From DATAOG01 sp963840925 (GTDB taxonomy: Bacteria > Pseudomonadota > Alphaproteobacteria > Geminicoccales > Geminicoccaceae): 64,000 bases of DNA. The stretch is taken from NCBI GenBank assembly GCA_963840925.1, contig CAWJAY010000007.1:1-64000 (forward strand), written 5' to 3'. The position numbers were made by a program, and so were the translations under genes. Numbering within the stretch: position 1 is the stretch's first letter; each line of letters starts with the position of its first letter. Shown in pieces: positions 45,989 through 55,770 of this stretch. The notes beneath the pieces were generated by a model. It saw nothing but the letters and a program-made list of their open reading frames with translations, did not search any database and was not told where the DNA came from.

Positions 45989-48259
45989 ATGGCGAACGAG
46001 GCTCTACGACTGATCGGCGGTGGCTCCGAGGCCAGCCCTGGCGCGGTGCACGAGGAGCTGAACTTGCGCGAGCTGTGGCGCGCGCTGATGCGCCGCAGGC
46101 TCCTGCTCCTGGCGACGGTCGTCCTGGTTACCGGCGGCGCGTTCGCCTACGTCAGTCAGCAGACGCCGCTCTACACCGCCACGTCCTTGATCCACCTCCA
46201 GAACCGTGACGCCCAGGTGGTCGAGATCGAGGGCGTGGTCGACGAGTTGATGGCCGATCCGGCCACGATGGAGAGCGAGGTTCAGTTCCTGATCTCGCGC
46301 GGCTTCATCCGGCGCAACGTCGAGAAGCTCAATCTTATCGAAGATCCGGAGTTCAATCCGGCCCTGCTCAAGGACAAGATCGAGCCATCGTTTCTGGAGA
46401 CGATCAATCCGCTACAGTATATCCCGGCGGCGTGGCTGGCCGCGCTCCGCGGGTCCGAGACCGTCGATCCCGACGCGGCCAAGCTGGATCCCGCCGCACT
46501 TGAGCTGAACGGGGTCATCGACCGGTTCGCAGGTCAGTTCCAGGTTGGCCAGGTCGGGCGCTCCTACGTGATCTCGGTGGCCTTCAAGGCCGAGGAGCCA
46601 ACCAAGGCCGCCGAGATCGTGAACACCATCGCCGAGGAATATCTGGTCACTCAGCTCGAGGCGAAATATCAGGCCGCGCAACGGGCGACCGATTGGCTCT
46701 CCGAACGGATCGATGAGCTGCGCGGCCAGGTGCTCGAGGCCGAAGCCAAGATCGTCGAGTACCGGACTAAGAATCAACTGGTCGATACCAGCAGCCAGAA
46801 CAACCCGATCACGTTGCAGTTCTTCCAGCTCAACACCCAGCTTGCGCTGGCTCAGGCCCAGCGGGCGGAGGCGGAGGCGCGCCTCAGCCAGGCGCGCAGC
46901 CTGCTCAGTTCCGCGGGCGGGATCGATTCGGCGGCGCTGGTCCTGAGCTCGCAGCTGATGAGCAGCCTGCGCGATCAGGAGACCCAGCTGATCCGTCGCC
47001 TGTCGGAGATGTCGACCATCTACGGCGAGAACCACCCGCAGATGGTCAATGTGCGGGCCGAGATCCAAAGCGTCCGCGACAAGATGAAGGACGAGGTCCA
47101 GCGGATCGTCCAGGACGAGGTCAGCGAGGTCGCGGTCGCCAAGGCGCGCGAGCGGGAGCTGTCCAATCATATGGCCAAGCTTCAGGGGGACGCCGCCAAG
47201 GTCGATCTGGCCGGCGTCGAGCTCGCCGACCTGACCCGTGATGCGGACACCAACCGCCAGCTGTTCCAGACCTTCCTGACCCGCTTCAAAGAGCTCGTCG
47301 AGCAGCAGAGCATGCAGGAGGCCGATGCCCGGATCCTGTCCGCCGCCGACGTGCCGGTCGCGCCGTCGGACCCGCAGACCAAGTTGATCACGATGATCGC
47401 GTTCGCGGCCTCGCTGGTGCTGGGCGTGCTGCTGGTGTTCGTGGTCGAGCGCTGGGATTCCGACTATGGCTTCCGCAGCGCCGACGAGATCCAGGCCGCG
47501 CTCGGCGTGCGCGCGCTCGCGTTGGTGCCGGACCTGAGCCGGCGCGAGACCCAGGGCAACCCGGCCGAGGACTATATCCTGCAGAAGCCCAACTCGGCCT
47601 ACGCCGAGGCCTTGCAGCGGATCCGCACGAGCCTGTTTCTGACCGATGGCGAGCATCCGCCCAAGACCATCCTGGTGACCTCGTCGGTACCGCTCGAAGG
47701 CAAGTCGACGATCGCGACCTCGCTTGCGCGCCAGTCGGCGCGCTCCGGCCTCAAGGTGATCCTGATCGACGCGGATTTGCGCCGGCCACGCCTGCACGAG
47801 GTGATCGGTTTGCCTAACCAGAACGGCCTGTCCGAGGTCCTGACCGGGCGCGCCAATCCGGAAGCCGCGATCAAGCGCGACGAGAAGTCCGGCCTCGACT
47901 TCCTGCCGGCCGGGGTCGGCGTGGTCAGCCCGCCCGACCTGTTCCGCTCCTCGACCATGAAGATCCTGCTCGAGGAGATGGCCGCCTACTACGATCTGGT
48001 GATCATCGACACGCCGCCGGTCGCCGCGGTCTCCGACAGCTTCACGCTCTCAGGCATCGTCGACAAGTCGATCTACGTGATCCGCTGGGAGCAGACCCCG
48101 CGCAAGGTCGCGCTCGCCGGGCTCCGGCAGATGCTCGACGCCGGCGCCGACATCGCCGGGATCGTGCTCGCGCGGGTCGACGTCAAGAAGCACGCCCGCT
48201 ACGGCTACGCCAACTCCGGCTATTACCACGGCTACTACCGCAAGTACTACGTCAACTAG
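45989..48259 (+). CDS. Exopolysaccharide chain-length determinant/BY-kinase (GumC-type)
   Basis: This 756-residue inner-membrane protein joins a Wzz/GumC domain to a bacterial tyrosine kinase that controls polymer length and export. Helix 1 is near residues 37-56 (LLLLATVVLVTGGAFAYVSQ), followed by a periplasmic coiled coil (about 200-440) and helix 2 near 465 (LITMIAFAASLVLGVLLVFV). The kinase has Walker A VTSSVPLEGKSTIATSLARQ, Walker A' DADLRRPRLHEVIG and Walker B DLVIIDTPPVAAV. The C-terminal tyrosine cluster (YGYANSGYYHGYYRKYYVN) is the autophosphorylation tail. The gene is intact, but no polysaccharide polymerase or export genes lie nearby. Confidence 0.93.
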   Translation: MANEALRLIGGGSEASPGAVHEELNLRELWRALMRRRLLLLATVVLVTGGAFAYVSQQTPLYTATSLIHLQNRDAQVVEIEGVVDELMADPATMESEVQFLISRGFIRRNVEKLNLIEDPEFNPALLKDKIEPSFLETINPLQYIPAAWLAALRGSETVDPDAAKLDPAALELNGVIDRFAGQFQVGQVGRSYVISVAFKAEEPTKAAEIVNTIAEEYLVTQLEAKYQAAQRATDWLSERIDELRGQVLEAEAKIVEYRTKNQLVDTSSQNNPITLQFFQLNTQLALAQAQRAEAEARLSQARSLLSSAGGIDSAALVLSSQLMSSLRDQETQLIRRLSEMSTIYGENHPQMVNVRAEIQSVRDKMKDEVQRIVQDEVSEVAVAKARERELSNHMAKLQGDAAKVDLAGVELADLTRDADTNRQLFQTFLTRFKELVEQQSMQEADARILSAADVPVAPSDPQTKLITMIAFAASLVLGVLLVFVVERWDSDYGFRSADEIQAALGVRALALVPDLSRRETQGNPAEDYILQKPNSAYAEALQRIRTSLFLTDGEHPPKTILVTSSVPLEGKSTIATSLARQSARSGLKVILIDADLRRPRLHEVIGLPNQNGLSEVLTGRANPEAAIKRDEKSGLDFLPAGVGVVSPPDLFRSSTMKILLEEMAAYYDLVIIDTPPVAAVSDSFTLSGIVDKSIYVIRWEQTPRKVALAGLRQMLDAGADIAGIVLARVDVKKHARYGYANSGYYHGYYRKYYVN

Positions 48260-48334
48260 CGGGCGCGCCCACGGCTAGCGGGATCATCCGGTTAGGGGCG
48301 CCGCGGCTCTGATCCGAGCCCGGCGCCGATCGCC

Positions 48335-49694
48335 ATGAGCGCGTATCGCGAGGCCTGGCGGCTCGCCTGGCCTCTGATCCTCTCGAACCTCAGCATCCCG
48401 CTGCTCGGCATCACCGACACCGCAGTGGTCGGCCATCTGCCGGCGCCGCACTACCTCGGCGCGGTCGCGATCGGCGCGCTGGTCTTCAACGTGCTCTATT
48501 TCGTGTTCGGCTTTTTGCGCATGGCCACGACCGGGCTGACCGCGCAGGCGTCTGGCCGCGGCGACGGCGAGGAGCTGCGCGCCGGGCTCGGCCGCGCGCT
48601 GCTGCTCGCGGTCCTGATCGCCGCCCTGATGCTGAGCGCCGGCGCCGGCGTGGTCGCGGCTGCGGGCGCGATCTTCGAGCCGGGCGCCGCGGGTCGCGGC
48701 CGAGCTCGAGACCTATCTGCGGATCCGCCTGCTCGGCGCGCCCGCGGGGCTTGCCAACATGGCCCTGCTCGGCTGGCTGCTCGGCATGCAGAACGCCCGC
48801 GGCCCGATGGCGCTGCTGCTCGCGACCAACGGCGTCAACATCGTCCTCGACCTCTGGTTCGTGTTCGGCCTCGGCTGGGGCGTCGCCGGGGTCGCCGCGG
48901 CCACGGTCGCAGCCGAGTACGGCGGCACCGGGCTCGGCCTCTGGCTCGCCGCGCGGCGCCTGACCGGGCTGCCCGGCGCCTGGAGCTGGCGCGCGATCGC
49001 GCGCGGCGCCGCCTTCGCCCGGCTGCTCGCGGTCAACCGCGACATCATGCTGCGCAGCCTGTCGCTCGAGGCCGCTTTCCTGACCTTCACGGCGCTGAGC
49101 TCGCGCCAGGGCGAGCTGGTGCTCGCCGCCAACGCGGTGCTGCTCAACTTCCTGACCTTCGCGGCCTTCGGCCTGGACGGCTTCGCCCACGCCGCCGAGG
49201 CCATGGTCGGCCGCCATGCCGGCGCCGGCAGCCGGGCCGGCCTGCGCGCGGCGACCGCCGCGAACCTGGTCCTGGCGCTCGGCCTCGCCCTGCTCCTGAC
49301 GCTGCTGTTCGGGCTCGGCGGCCGGACGGCGATCGGGCTGATGACCGGGCTGGACGAGGTGCGGACCGCCGCCCTTCAGTATTTTCCCTATGTGCTCGCG
49401 CTGCCGCTGGTCGCAGTCTGGGCGTTCCTGTTCGATGGCGTCTTCATCGGTGCCACCCGGACCGCGGAGATGCGCAATGGCATGGCGCTGGCGCTGATCG
49501 TCTTCCTGCTCGCCGCCTGGGCGCTGATGCCGATTCTCGGCAATCACGGCCTCTGGCTCGCGCTGCTCGTGCTGATGGCCGCGCGTGGCCTTTGGCTCGG
49601 CCTGCTCTACTGGCGGCTCGAGCGCGGCCCGGGCTTGGTCCGCGGCGGCGGTCCTCTCGAGCCGCCGCTGTCGGACCGGCCGGCCGGGGTCTGA
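48335..49694 (+). pseudogene. MATE-family efflux transporter (DinF-like), one frameshift
   Basis: This twelve-helix exporter is driven by sodium or proton gradients. The N-terminal part (MSAYREAWRLAWPLILSNLS, then IPLLGITDTAVVGHLPAPHY) and the rest (MALLGWLLGMQNARGPMALL, AANAVLLNFLTFAAFGLDGF) lie in two frames. One extra G near 48686 would restore VAAELETYLRIRLLGAPAGL between them. The DinF subfamily is suggested by VGHLPAP and the conserved GLDGFAHAAEAMVG. The organism's gene is probably whole. Confidence 0.8.
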
Positions 49695-49704
49695 GCCTCC
49701 GGCC

Positions 49705-50616
49705 GTGGCGGCGATCCCAGGATGGCGACTGTGGGTCGCGCTGAGCGTGATCCTCGGCACGCCCGCGATCGCGGCGCGCGCGGACCCTTGCGCGGACCCG
49801 CGCCACCGCTTCGAGAGCTTCTCGCTGTTTGCGCCGGCGCTCGAGCGCTCGAAACGGCTTCTGGTCTATCTGCCGCCCGGCTACGATTGCGCCGCTGCCC
49901 GGCGCTACCCCGCCTTTTATTTCAATGACGGCCACGACCTGTTCGAGTGGAACCCGTCGGCCGCCGGGCTCGACGCGGCGGTCGCGGCGGAGATCAGCGT
50001 GCGCGAAGCCTGGTACGGCAGCTGGCGCCTGGATACCCAGCTCGATCGCGCGATCGCCGATCGGTTGCTGCCGCCGCTGATCGTGGTCGGCATCGCATCC
50101 GATGACGGCATGCGCAGCCGGGATCTGGCGCCGGTCCCCTGGGATGGCTCGGCGGACGGGCGCGGTCCGCACTACGCCGAGTTCGTCGCCGGCACCGTGG
50201 TTCCGGCGGTCGACGCCCGCTTCCGGACCGCGGCCGTGCGCCGGTGCCGGGGCATCGCCGGGGCTTCGCTCGGCGGCATCAGCGCGCTCCAGATCGGCCT
50301 CGCCCGCCCGGAGCGCTTCGGCATGGTGCTGGCCTTCTCGCCGGTGCTAAGCGACCCGGCGCTCGCCGACTACCTCGCCGCCGCCTGGCCGCGTGCCGCC
50401 CCGGCCGGCCGGTCGTGGTTTCTTGTGGATTTCGACGACGACCCGGTCGGCAGCGCCGACCTGGCGAGGTTTGCGGCCGCACGCGCTCCCGGCCGTGCCC
50501 CGGGGCGGCTGACGATCGTCGAGCAATCCCCGGCCAGCCGGCACAGCATGGCCTCCTGGGCCGAGCGGGTCGTCCCGGCTCTCGGCCGGCTGCTCCGGCA
50601 CGCTTGCGCCGACTGA
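49705..50616 (+). CDS. Secreted esterase-like alpha/beta hydrolase
   Basis: The GTG start at 49705 gives about 303 residues with an N-terminal signal (WRLWVALSVILGTPAIAARA). The esterase D/enterochelin-esterase pattern is seen. The strand VYLPPGYDCAAARRYPAFYF is followed by the oxyanion region FNDGHDLFEW. The nucleophile Ser is in GIAGASLGGISALQIGLARP, and a His in SPASRHSMASWAERV is placed for the triad. It probably acts in the periplasm on an ester or siderophore-like substrate. It begins ten bases after the MATE gene on the same strand. Confidence 0.82.
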   Translation: MAAIPGWRLWVALSVILGTPAIAARADPCADPRHRFESFSLFAPALERSKRLLVYLPPGYDCAAARRYPAFYFNDGHDLFEWNPSAAGLDAAVAAEISVREAWYGSWRLDTQLDRAIADRLLPPLIVVGIASDDGMRSRDLAPVPWDGSADGRGPHYAEFVAGTVVPAVDARFRTAAVRRCRGIAGASLGGISALQIGLARPERFGMVLAFSPVLSDPALADYLAAAWPRAAPAGRSWFLVDFDDDPVGSADLARFAAARAPGRAPGRLTIVEQSPASRHSMASWAERVVPALGRLLRHACAD

Positions 50617-50628
50617 GCGCCGTTGGTG

Positions 50629-51423
50629 TCAGCGCTGGCGCTGGAACGGCGCCAGCAGCAGCCCGAGCAGCGGCCGCTCGCGCCGGCCCTCGACCCCGAT
50701 CGGCATCGTCAGCCAGCGCCGCGTCCGGCTCTTGGAGCGGAACAGCGGGTCCCAGAAGCTGAAGATCGTGCCGTAATTTGAATCGGTATCGGCGCGGACC
50801 GCGTGATGGTGCACCCAGTGGATCGAAGGCGTGATGATCACGCGCGCGAGCGCGGCCTCGAGCCGCGGCGGCAGGCGCGCATCGCTGTGGTGGAAGATCG
50901 TGGCGGTCAGCAGCAGGGCCTCGAACAGCAGGACCGAGGCGAGCGGGACGTCGAGCAGGATGATCACCGCCGCCCGCGCCAGCGCCGACAGCACCACCTC
51001 GCCGAAATGGAACCGCACAGCGCTCGTGCTGTCGAGCAGCTCGTCCAGGTGATGGACCTGGTGAAAGCGCCAGAGCCACGAGATCTCGTGCGTCGCCCGG
51101 TGCCACCAGTAGATCCAAAAGTCGAGCAGGACGAGATCGAGCAGCAGGCCCTGCCAGCCGTGCCACCAGCCGGGACGAAGGCCGAGCTGAAAGCCGGTCG
51201 CCCAGACCGTGATCGGCAGCACCACGAGCGGTGAGAGCGCAAGGTTGATGCCGAACAGCGTGACGTTGCGGGCGAGCCGGCGCCAGGCCGCCCGGCGCGC
51301 GCGCCCGAGGCGCAGCAGCAGCGGGCTGTCAACCGCCGGCCACAGGCGCTCATAGGTGAGGAAAAACACCAGCGCGCCGCCGGCCAGCAGCGCCTTGAGC
51401 GAGAGCAGGGTCTCGAGCGTCAT
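50629..51423 (-). CDS. Fatty acid hydroxylase/sterol desaturase superfamily protein
   Basis: This 264-residue integral membrane di-iron enzyme starts at ATG 51423 (MTLETLLSLKALLAGGALVF). All four histidine clusters of the family are visible: HRATHE, HQVHH, HHSD and HWVHHH, separated by membrane helices. The reaction would be hydroxylation or desaturation of a lipid, possibly a hopanoid, carotenoid or fatty acid. It is convergent with the esterase gene, with 12 bases between them. Confidence 0.9.
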   Translation of the reverse strand: MTLETLLSLKALLAGGALVFFLTYERLWPAVDSPLLLRLGRARRAAWRRLARNVTLFGINLALSPLVVLPITVWATGFQLGLRPGWWHGWQGLLLDLVLLDFWIYWWHRATHEISWLWRFHQVHHLDELLDSTSAVRFHFGEVVLSALARAAVIILLDVPLASVLLFEALLLTATIFHHSDARLPPRLEAALARVIITPSIHWVHHHAVRADTDSNYGTIFSFWDPLFRSKSRTRRWLTMPIGVEGRRERPLLGLLLAPFQRQR

Positions 51424-51507
51424 GGCAAGCCAGGATAGGCCGCGGCGGGCGGGCGGCAAGATGGTCACGGCCGACCCGCGCGGCAGTCCAATTTTGCCGA
51501 GCACCCC

Positions 51508-51537
51508 TCTTGAACTTCGGTCCGCCCCGCCCACATA
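51508..51537 (+). promoter_or_regulatory. Probable heat-shock (RpoH) promoter of hsp20
   Basis: CTTGAAC at about 51509-51515 and CCACATA at 51531-51537 are spaced 15 bases apart. They resemble the alphaproteobacterial sigma-32 elements (CTTGAA and C-C/T-ATNT type). The location, about 90-120 bases before the Hsp20 start, fits. Evidence is a visual match only. Confidence 0.5.
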
Positions 51538-51539
51538 GA

Positions 51540-51628
51540 GCGCGTCGGTCGCCGAACGGGGCCGACAAGTCAGCAAGGTCCGGTCGCAAGACGGGCTCAC
51601 AGTCAATCGCTCCAAGGAGGATGTGACA
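51540..51628 (+). promoter_or_regulatory. Probable ROSE-type RNA thermometer in the hsp20 leader
   Basis: The leader ends in TCGCTCCAAGGAGGATGTGACA before the ATG 51629, where TCGCT (51607-51611) matches the conserved U(U/C)GCU that pairs with the ribosome site AGGAGG in ROSE elements. The short CTCC/GGAG pairing next to it is also typical. Upstream bases include stem-like segments (GGTCGCCGAACGGGGCCGAC). Such elements hide the ribosome site at low temperature. Confidence 0.6.
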
Positions 51629-52099
51629 ATGCGTAGCTTCGACCTCTCTCCCCTGTTCCGTTACTCGGTCGGCTTCGATCAGTTCGACGATCTGTTCGAG
51701 ACGGCGTTCCGCGGCACCCAGGAGCCGTCATACCCGCCGTACAACATCGTCAAGACCGGTCAGGACGCCTACCGGATCACGCTTGCGGTTGCCGGCTTCG
51801 GCGACGACGAGCTCGACCTCGTGGTTCAGGAGAACCTCCTGACCGTGCGCGGCAAGGCCAATGACGCCGAGGCCGAGAAGAACGTCGCCTACCTGCACCG
51901 GGGCATTGCCCGGCGCGCGTTCGAGCATCGCTTCCAGCTGGCCGACCACGTCAAGGTTACCGGCGCGAAGCTGGTCAACGGCCTGCTCGACATCGAGCTG
52001 GTGCGCGAGGTGCCCGAGGCGATGAAGCCGCAGAAGATCTCGATCGGCCAGGCTGCGGCCGAGCCGAGCGTGATCGAGGGCAAGAAGACCGCCGCGTAA
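51629..52099 (+). CDS. Hsp20-family small heat shock protein
   Basis: This 156-residue chaperone holds unfolding proteins in the cytoplasm. I chose ATG 51629 (MRSFDLSPLFRYSVGFDQFD) because AAGGAGG sits nine bases upstream; GTG 51623 would be too close to it. The alpha-crystallin domain includes YNIVKTGQDAYRITLAVAGF, LTVRGKANDAEAEKNVAYLH, and RRAFEHRFQLADHVKVTGAK with NGLLDIELVREVPEAMKP. IbpA-type rather than other Hsp20. Confidence 0.95.
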   Translation: MRSFDLSPLFRYSVGFDQFDDLFETAFRGTQEPSYPPYNIVKTGQDAYRITLAVAGFGDDELDLVVQENLLTVRGKANDAEAEKNVAYLHRGIARRAFEHRFQLADHVKVTGAKLVNGLLDIELVREVPEAMKPQKISIGQAAAEPSVIEGKKTAA

Positions 52100-52267
52100 G
52101 CGGTCCGCGACCCAGCCACGGAACTGAGGGTGCCGGGCCGATGATCGGCCCGGCACAATCGTTTTTTGGAGATCCCGGTGGCCGGACGCGGCCGAGCTCG
52201 AAGCGCAGGCCGCAGGTCGCGAAGGGCCGCGCTTGTTTCGGACCCGGCGCTCGGCTACAAGCTGCCC

Positions 52268-53052
52268 ATGACGCCCCGCGAATTGGCGCCCATCGTCGGG
52301 ATCCCGGCCTGCGTGGTCGCGCCTGACGGGTTCGCCTTCCACCGGGTCGGCGCCAAGTATGTCGACAGCGTGGTCGACGGCGCCGGCGGCCTGCCGGTGC
52401 TGATTCCGGCGCTCGGCGCGCGGCTCGACCTCGACGCCGTGCTCGACGGCCTCGATGGCCTGTTGCTCACCGGCAGCCCGTCGCAACGTCGAGCCGCATC
52501 ACTACGGCGGCGCCGCCGGCCGCGCGCGGACAGCCCGTGCGACCCGGCGCGCGATGCCACGACGCTGCCGCTGATCCGCGCAGGCGATCGCGCGCGGCGT
52601 GCCGCTGCTCGCGATCTGCCGCGGCCTGCAGGAGCTCAACGTCGCGCTCGGCGGCACGCTGCATCAGGAGGTGCACGGGCTGCCCGGGCCGCTCGACCAT
52701 CGCTCGGACAAGACGCGTGCCGCTGCCGAGGAGCGCTACGCGCCGGCGCACGAGGTGCCGCTGACGCCGGGCGGCGTGCTGCAGGCGCTGCTCGGCGGGG
52801 CCGACGCGGATCGTGGTCAACTCGCTGCACGGGCAGGCGATCGACCGGCTGGCGCCGGGTCTGGCGGTCGAGGCGGTGGCGCCCGACGGCACGATCGAGG
52901 CGGTCAGCGTGCGCGGCGCGCGCCGGCTTCGTGCTCGCGCGTGCAGTGGCATCCGGAATGGCGGGTGCTCGAGCAACCCGGTCTCGCGGCGCCTGTTCGC
53001 GGCCTTCGGCGCCGCCTGCCGGGCGCGCGCCGCAAGCGAGACTGCAGCATGA
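52268..53052 (+). pseudogene. PuuD-like gamma-glutamyl peptidase (peptidase C26), frameshifted
   Basis: This is a class I glutamine amidotransferase-fold hydrolase that would release GABA from gamma-glutamyl-GABA in putrescine breakdown. ATG 52268 gives MTPRELAPIVGIPACVVAPD and GLLLTGSPS. Then an extra base disrupts NVEPHHYGG. The catalytic Cys lies in AICRGLQELNVALGGTLHQE, in another frame, and the His in WHPEW in a third, near 52950. HRSDKTRAAAEERY and VVNSLHGQAIDRLAPG are also visible. About four indels occur. Its last bases overlap the next gene's ATG. Confidence 0.7.
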
Positions 53053-54400
53053 GCGAGATGGAGCGCTGGCTGCGGGAGCGTGAGATCACCGAGGTCGAAT
53101 GCCTGGTCGCCGACCTCAACGGCATCGCGCGCGGCAAGATCCTGCCGGCCGCCAAGTTCATCCGCTCGCTCGACGAGGACACGCTGCGCCTGCCCGAGGC
53201 GGTGTTCGTCCAGACCGTCACCGGCGACTATCCCGGACAGCAGGACCGGGTCACCGACCCGGCGTTCCGCGACGTGCGGATGCGCCCCGATCCGCGCTCG
53301 CTGCGCATCGTGCCCTGGTACGACGAGCCGACCGCGCAGGTGATCAGCGACTGCTACCACCACGACGGCGCCGAGGTCGCGATCGCGCCGCGCCAGGTCC
53401 TGCGCCGCGTGCTCGCGCCTACGAGGAGCGCGGCTGGCGGCCGGTGGTCGCGCCCGAGCTCGAGTTCTTCCTGACCAAGATCAACGAGGACCCGGACTAT
53501 CCCGCTGGAGCCGCCGATCGGCCGCTCGCGGCCGGCCGGAAATCGGCGCGCCAGAGCTACGGCATCGAGGCGGTCAACGAGTTCGATCCGATCTTCGAGG
53601 ACCTCTACGACTGGTGCGAGGCGCAGGAGATCGACGTCGATACGCTGACCCACGAGAGCGGCGCCGCGCAGATGGAGATTAATTTCAACCACGGCGACCC
53701 GCTCGAGCTCGCCGACCAGGCCTTCCTGTTCAAGCGCACGCTGCGCCAGGCGGCGCTCAAGCACGGCATCTACGCCACCTTCATGGCCAAGCCGATGGAG
53801 CGCGAGCCCGGCAGCGCCATGCACATCCACCAGAGCGTGTTCGACCGCGACAGCGGCCGAACCTGTTCGCCGGCCGGCGACGGCGGCTTCACCGAGCTGT
53901 TCCTGCAGCTACATCGCCGGCCTGCAGAAATACCTGCCGGCGGCGATGCTGCTGCTCGCGCCCAACGTCAACTCCTACCGCCGCCTGCGGCGCCATTCGG
54001 ATCGCCCCGATCAACCTCCACTGGGGCTGGGAGAACCGCACCGTGGGCCTGCGCGTGCCGGATTCGACCGGCAGCCGCGCGCCGGGTCGAGAACCGCGTC
54101 GCCGGCGCCGACGCCAACCCCTATCTGGCGATCGCCGCCTCGCTCGCCTGCGGCCTGCTCGGCATGCTCGACGAGCTCGAGCCGACCAAGCCGATCGAGG
54201 GCAGCGCCTACCGCCTCGCCCAGACCCTGCCGCGCCATCTGTCGGAGGCGCTCGAGCAGCTGCGCCGCGCCAAGCCGCTGCGGCAGATCCTCGGCGACGA
54301 GGTGGTCGAGGCGCTGATCATGGTCAAGGAGGTCGAGCACGAGGCCTACCAGCGCGTGATCAGCTCGTGGGAACGCGAGCACCTGCTGCTCAATGTCTGA
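53049..54400 (+). pseudogene. Glutamine synthetase-family protein (PuuA-like), frameshifted
   Basis: This type of enzyme joins glutamate to an amine such as putrescine using ATP. The start is ATG 53049 (MSEMERWLREREITEVECLV), then DLNGIARGKILPAAKFIRSL. Later pieces give PVVAPELEFFL, EFDPIFEDLYDWC, ESGAAQMEINFNHGDPLELA, GSAMHIHQSVFD, LAPNVNSYRRLR and NRVAGADANPYLAIAASLAC. These are the glutamine-synthetase beta-grasp, metal-ligand and ATP segments. Frame changes occur near 53410, 53860-53910, 53995 and 54075. A gap-free translation of about 450 residues is likely if they are sequencing errors. Confidence 0.75.
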
Positions 54401-54490
54401 GCGCGCCCGCCGGGCCGCCGGACGAGCCGCCCGGCTCATGAGCCCGCGCGCTGGCGCTCGCGCCGCCCGGCGGCGGCCCCGATCGAGCGC

Positions 54491-55636
54491 ATGCGCAGCC
54501 CGATGAGCCAGCGCCCCGAGCCGCCGCCCGTGGCAGCGCCGGGCCGCCGGCGCGGGCGGCGTGTGCGCCGGCGCCGGCGCCACTGCGCGCGCTGCGCCTG
54601 GCCCGGCGGTGGCGCCGGCGCGCTGCTGGCGCTGTTGACCATCGCGACCTTCCTCTACCAGCCGCGCTACGAGGCGGTGGGCGCTCGGTCCTCGCCAACG
54701 CCGATTTCCGCGCCGGCTTCGAGGGTTGGCGAGACCGAGGGCCTGGTGACCCTCGACGAGACCGAGCTCGGCCATGCGATGCTGCAGAACTGGGACCCCG
54801 CGCGCGCGGTGTTCCTGCGCCAGGCGGTCGCGCTGCCGGAGGGCCGCACGAGCCTGCGCCTGTCCGCCGACATCGCGGTCCGCCGGGTCGAGCGCGGCGC
54901 CGAGGACTGGCAGACCGCGCGGGTCTATCTCGTGCAGCAGACCGCCGAGGGCGCCAGCTCTGGCACGCAGGCGACCGCGCTCGCCAACCTGATCGGCACC
55001 ACCGCGCGCCAGCACTTCGAGGCCGTGTTCGAGGTCCCGGGCACGGTCCCGCGGTGATCCTCGGGATCGAGCTGCCGTTCGCCGTCGGCCGCATGGAGAT
55101 CGCCAATCTCGAGCTCGAGATCGTCGACGAGCGCCCGCTGTTCCGCCTGCTCGCGACCGTGCTGGTGTGCCGGCTGGAGCCTGCTCGGCTTCTGGGTCGG
55201 TCCACCAGGTCTATCGCGGCATCCGCTCGCCGACGGTCCGCGGCTGGCTGCTGGCGACGCTCGCCATGCTGATGCTCGGGCTGTTCATGCCGGCGCTCTA
55301 GCGCCAGGCGCTGATCGACGCGCTGGCGGCGGCTTCGGCCTGCGATCTGCCCGATCCCGACGCCTTCGGCCACGCGCTGGTGTTCGGCCTGCTGGCGCTG
55401 CTGGTGCGGATCGGCCGGCCGCGCGACCCGCTCCTGGTGCATCTCTCCTGCTGGCTTCTGGTCGGCGCGCTGAGCCGAGGTCATGCAGCTGTTCACGCCC
55501 GACCGCGCGCCCGAGAGCCGGCGACTGGCTGGCCGACGCGACCGGCATCGCGCGGGCCTGGCGCTGGCCGAGAGCGGGCCTGCTGATCCAGCGGCGCATC
55601 GAGCGCGCCAGGAATGCGACCCGCCCGCCACCCTGA
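54491..55636 (+). pseudogene. VanZ-like membrane protein with carbohydrate-binding-like domain, frameshifted
   Basis: Reassembled, the protein has an Arg-rich start and a membrane helix (LLALLTIATFLY). A beta-sandwich-like part follows, with LANADFRAGFEGW, EGLVTLDETELGHAML and QTARVYLVQQTAEG. Two helices come next, then a VanZ-like end (FGHALVFGLLALLVRIGRPR, LLVGALSEVMQLFTPDRAPE and SRDWLADATGIALGLALAE). Stops in one frame at 55299 and elsewhere come from indels; at least five are needed. Similar proteins accompany exopolysaccharide loci in some bacteria. Here the neighbours are polyamine genes, so the role is unclear. Confidence 0.55.
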
Positions 55637-55770
55637 AAGCTTGGGCCGGGCGATTGAACACGGCGGTCCCGCCCGGCACGGCGGGCAACGAAACCTGGCG
55701 CCCTCGGCCCTAAATTCTTGCTTAGCGGCCGTGATCGGCCTAAATTCTCAGCTGCGGACTGTGGGGGAGA

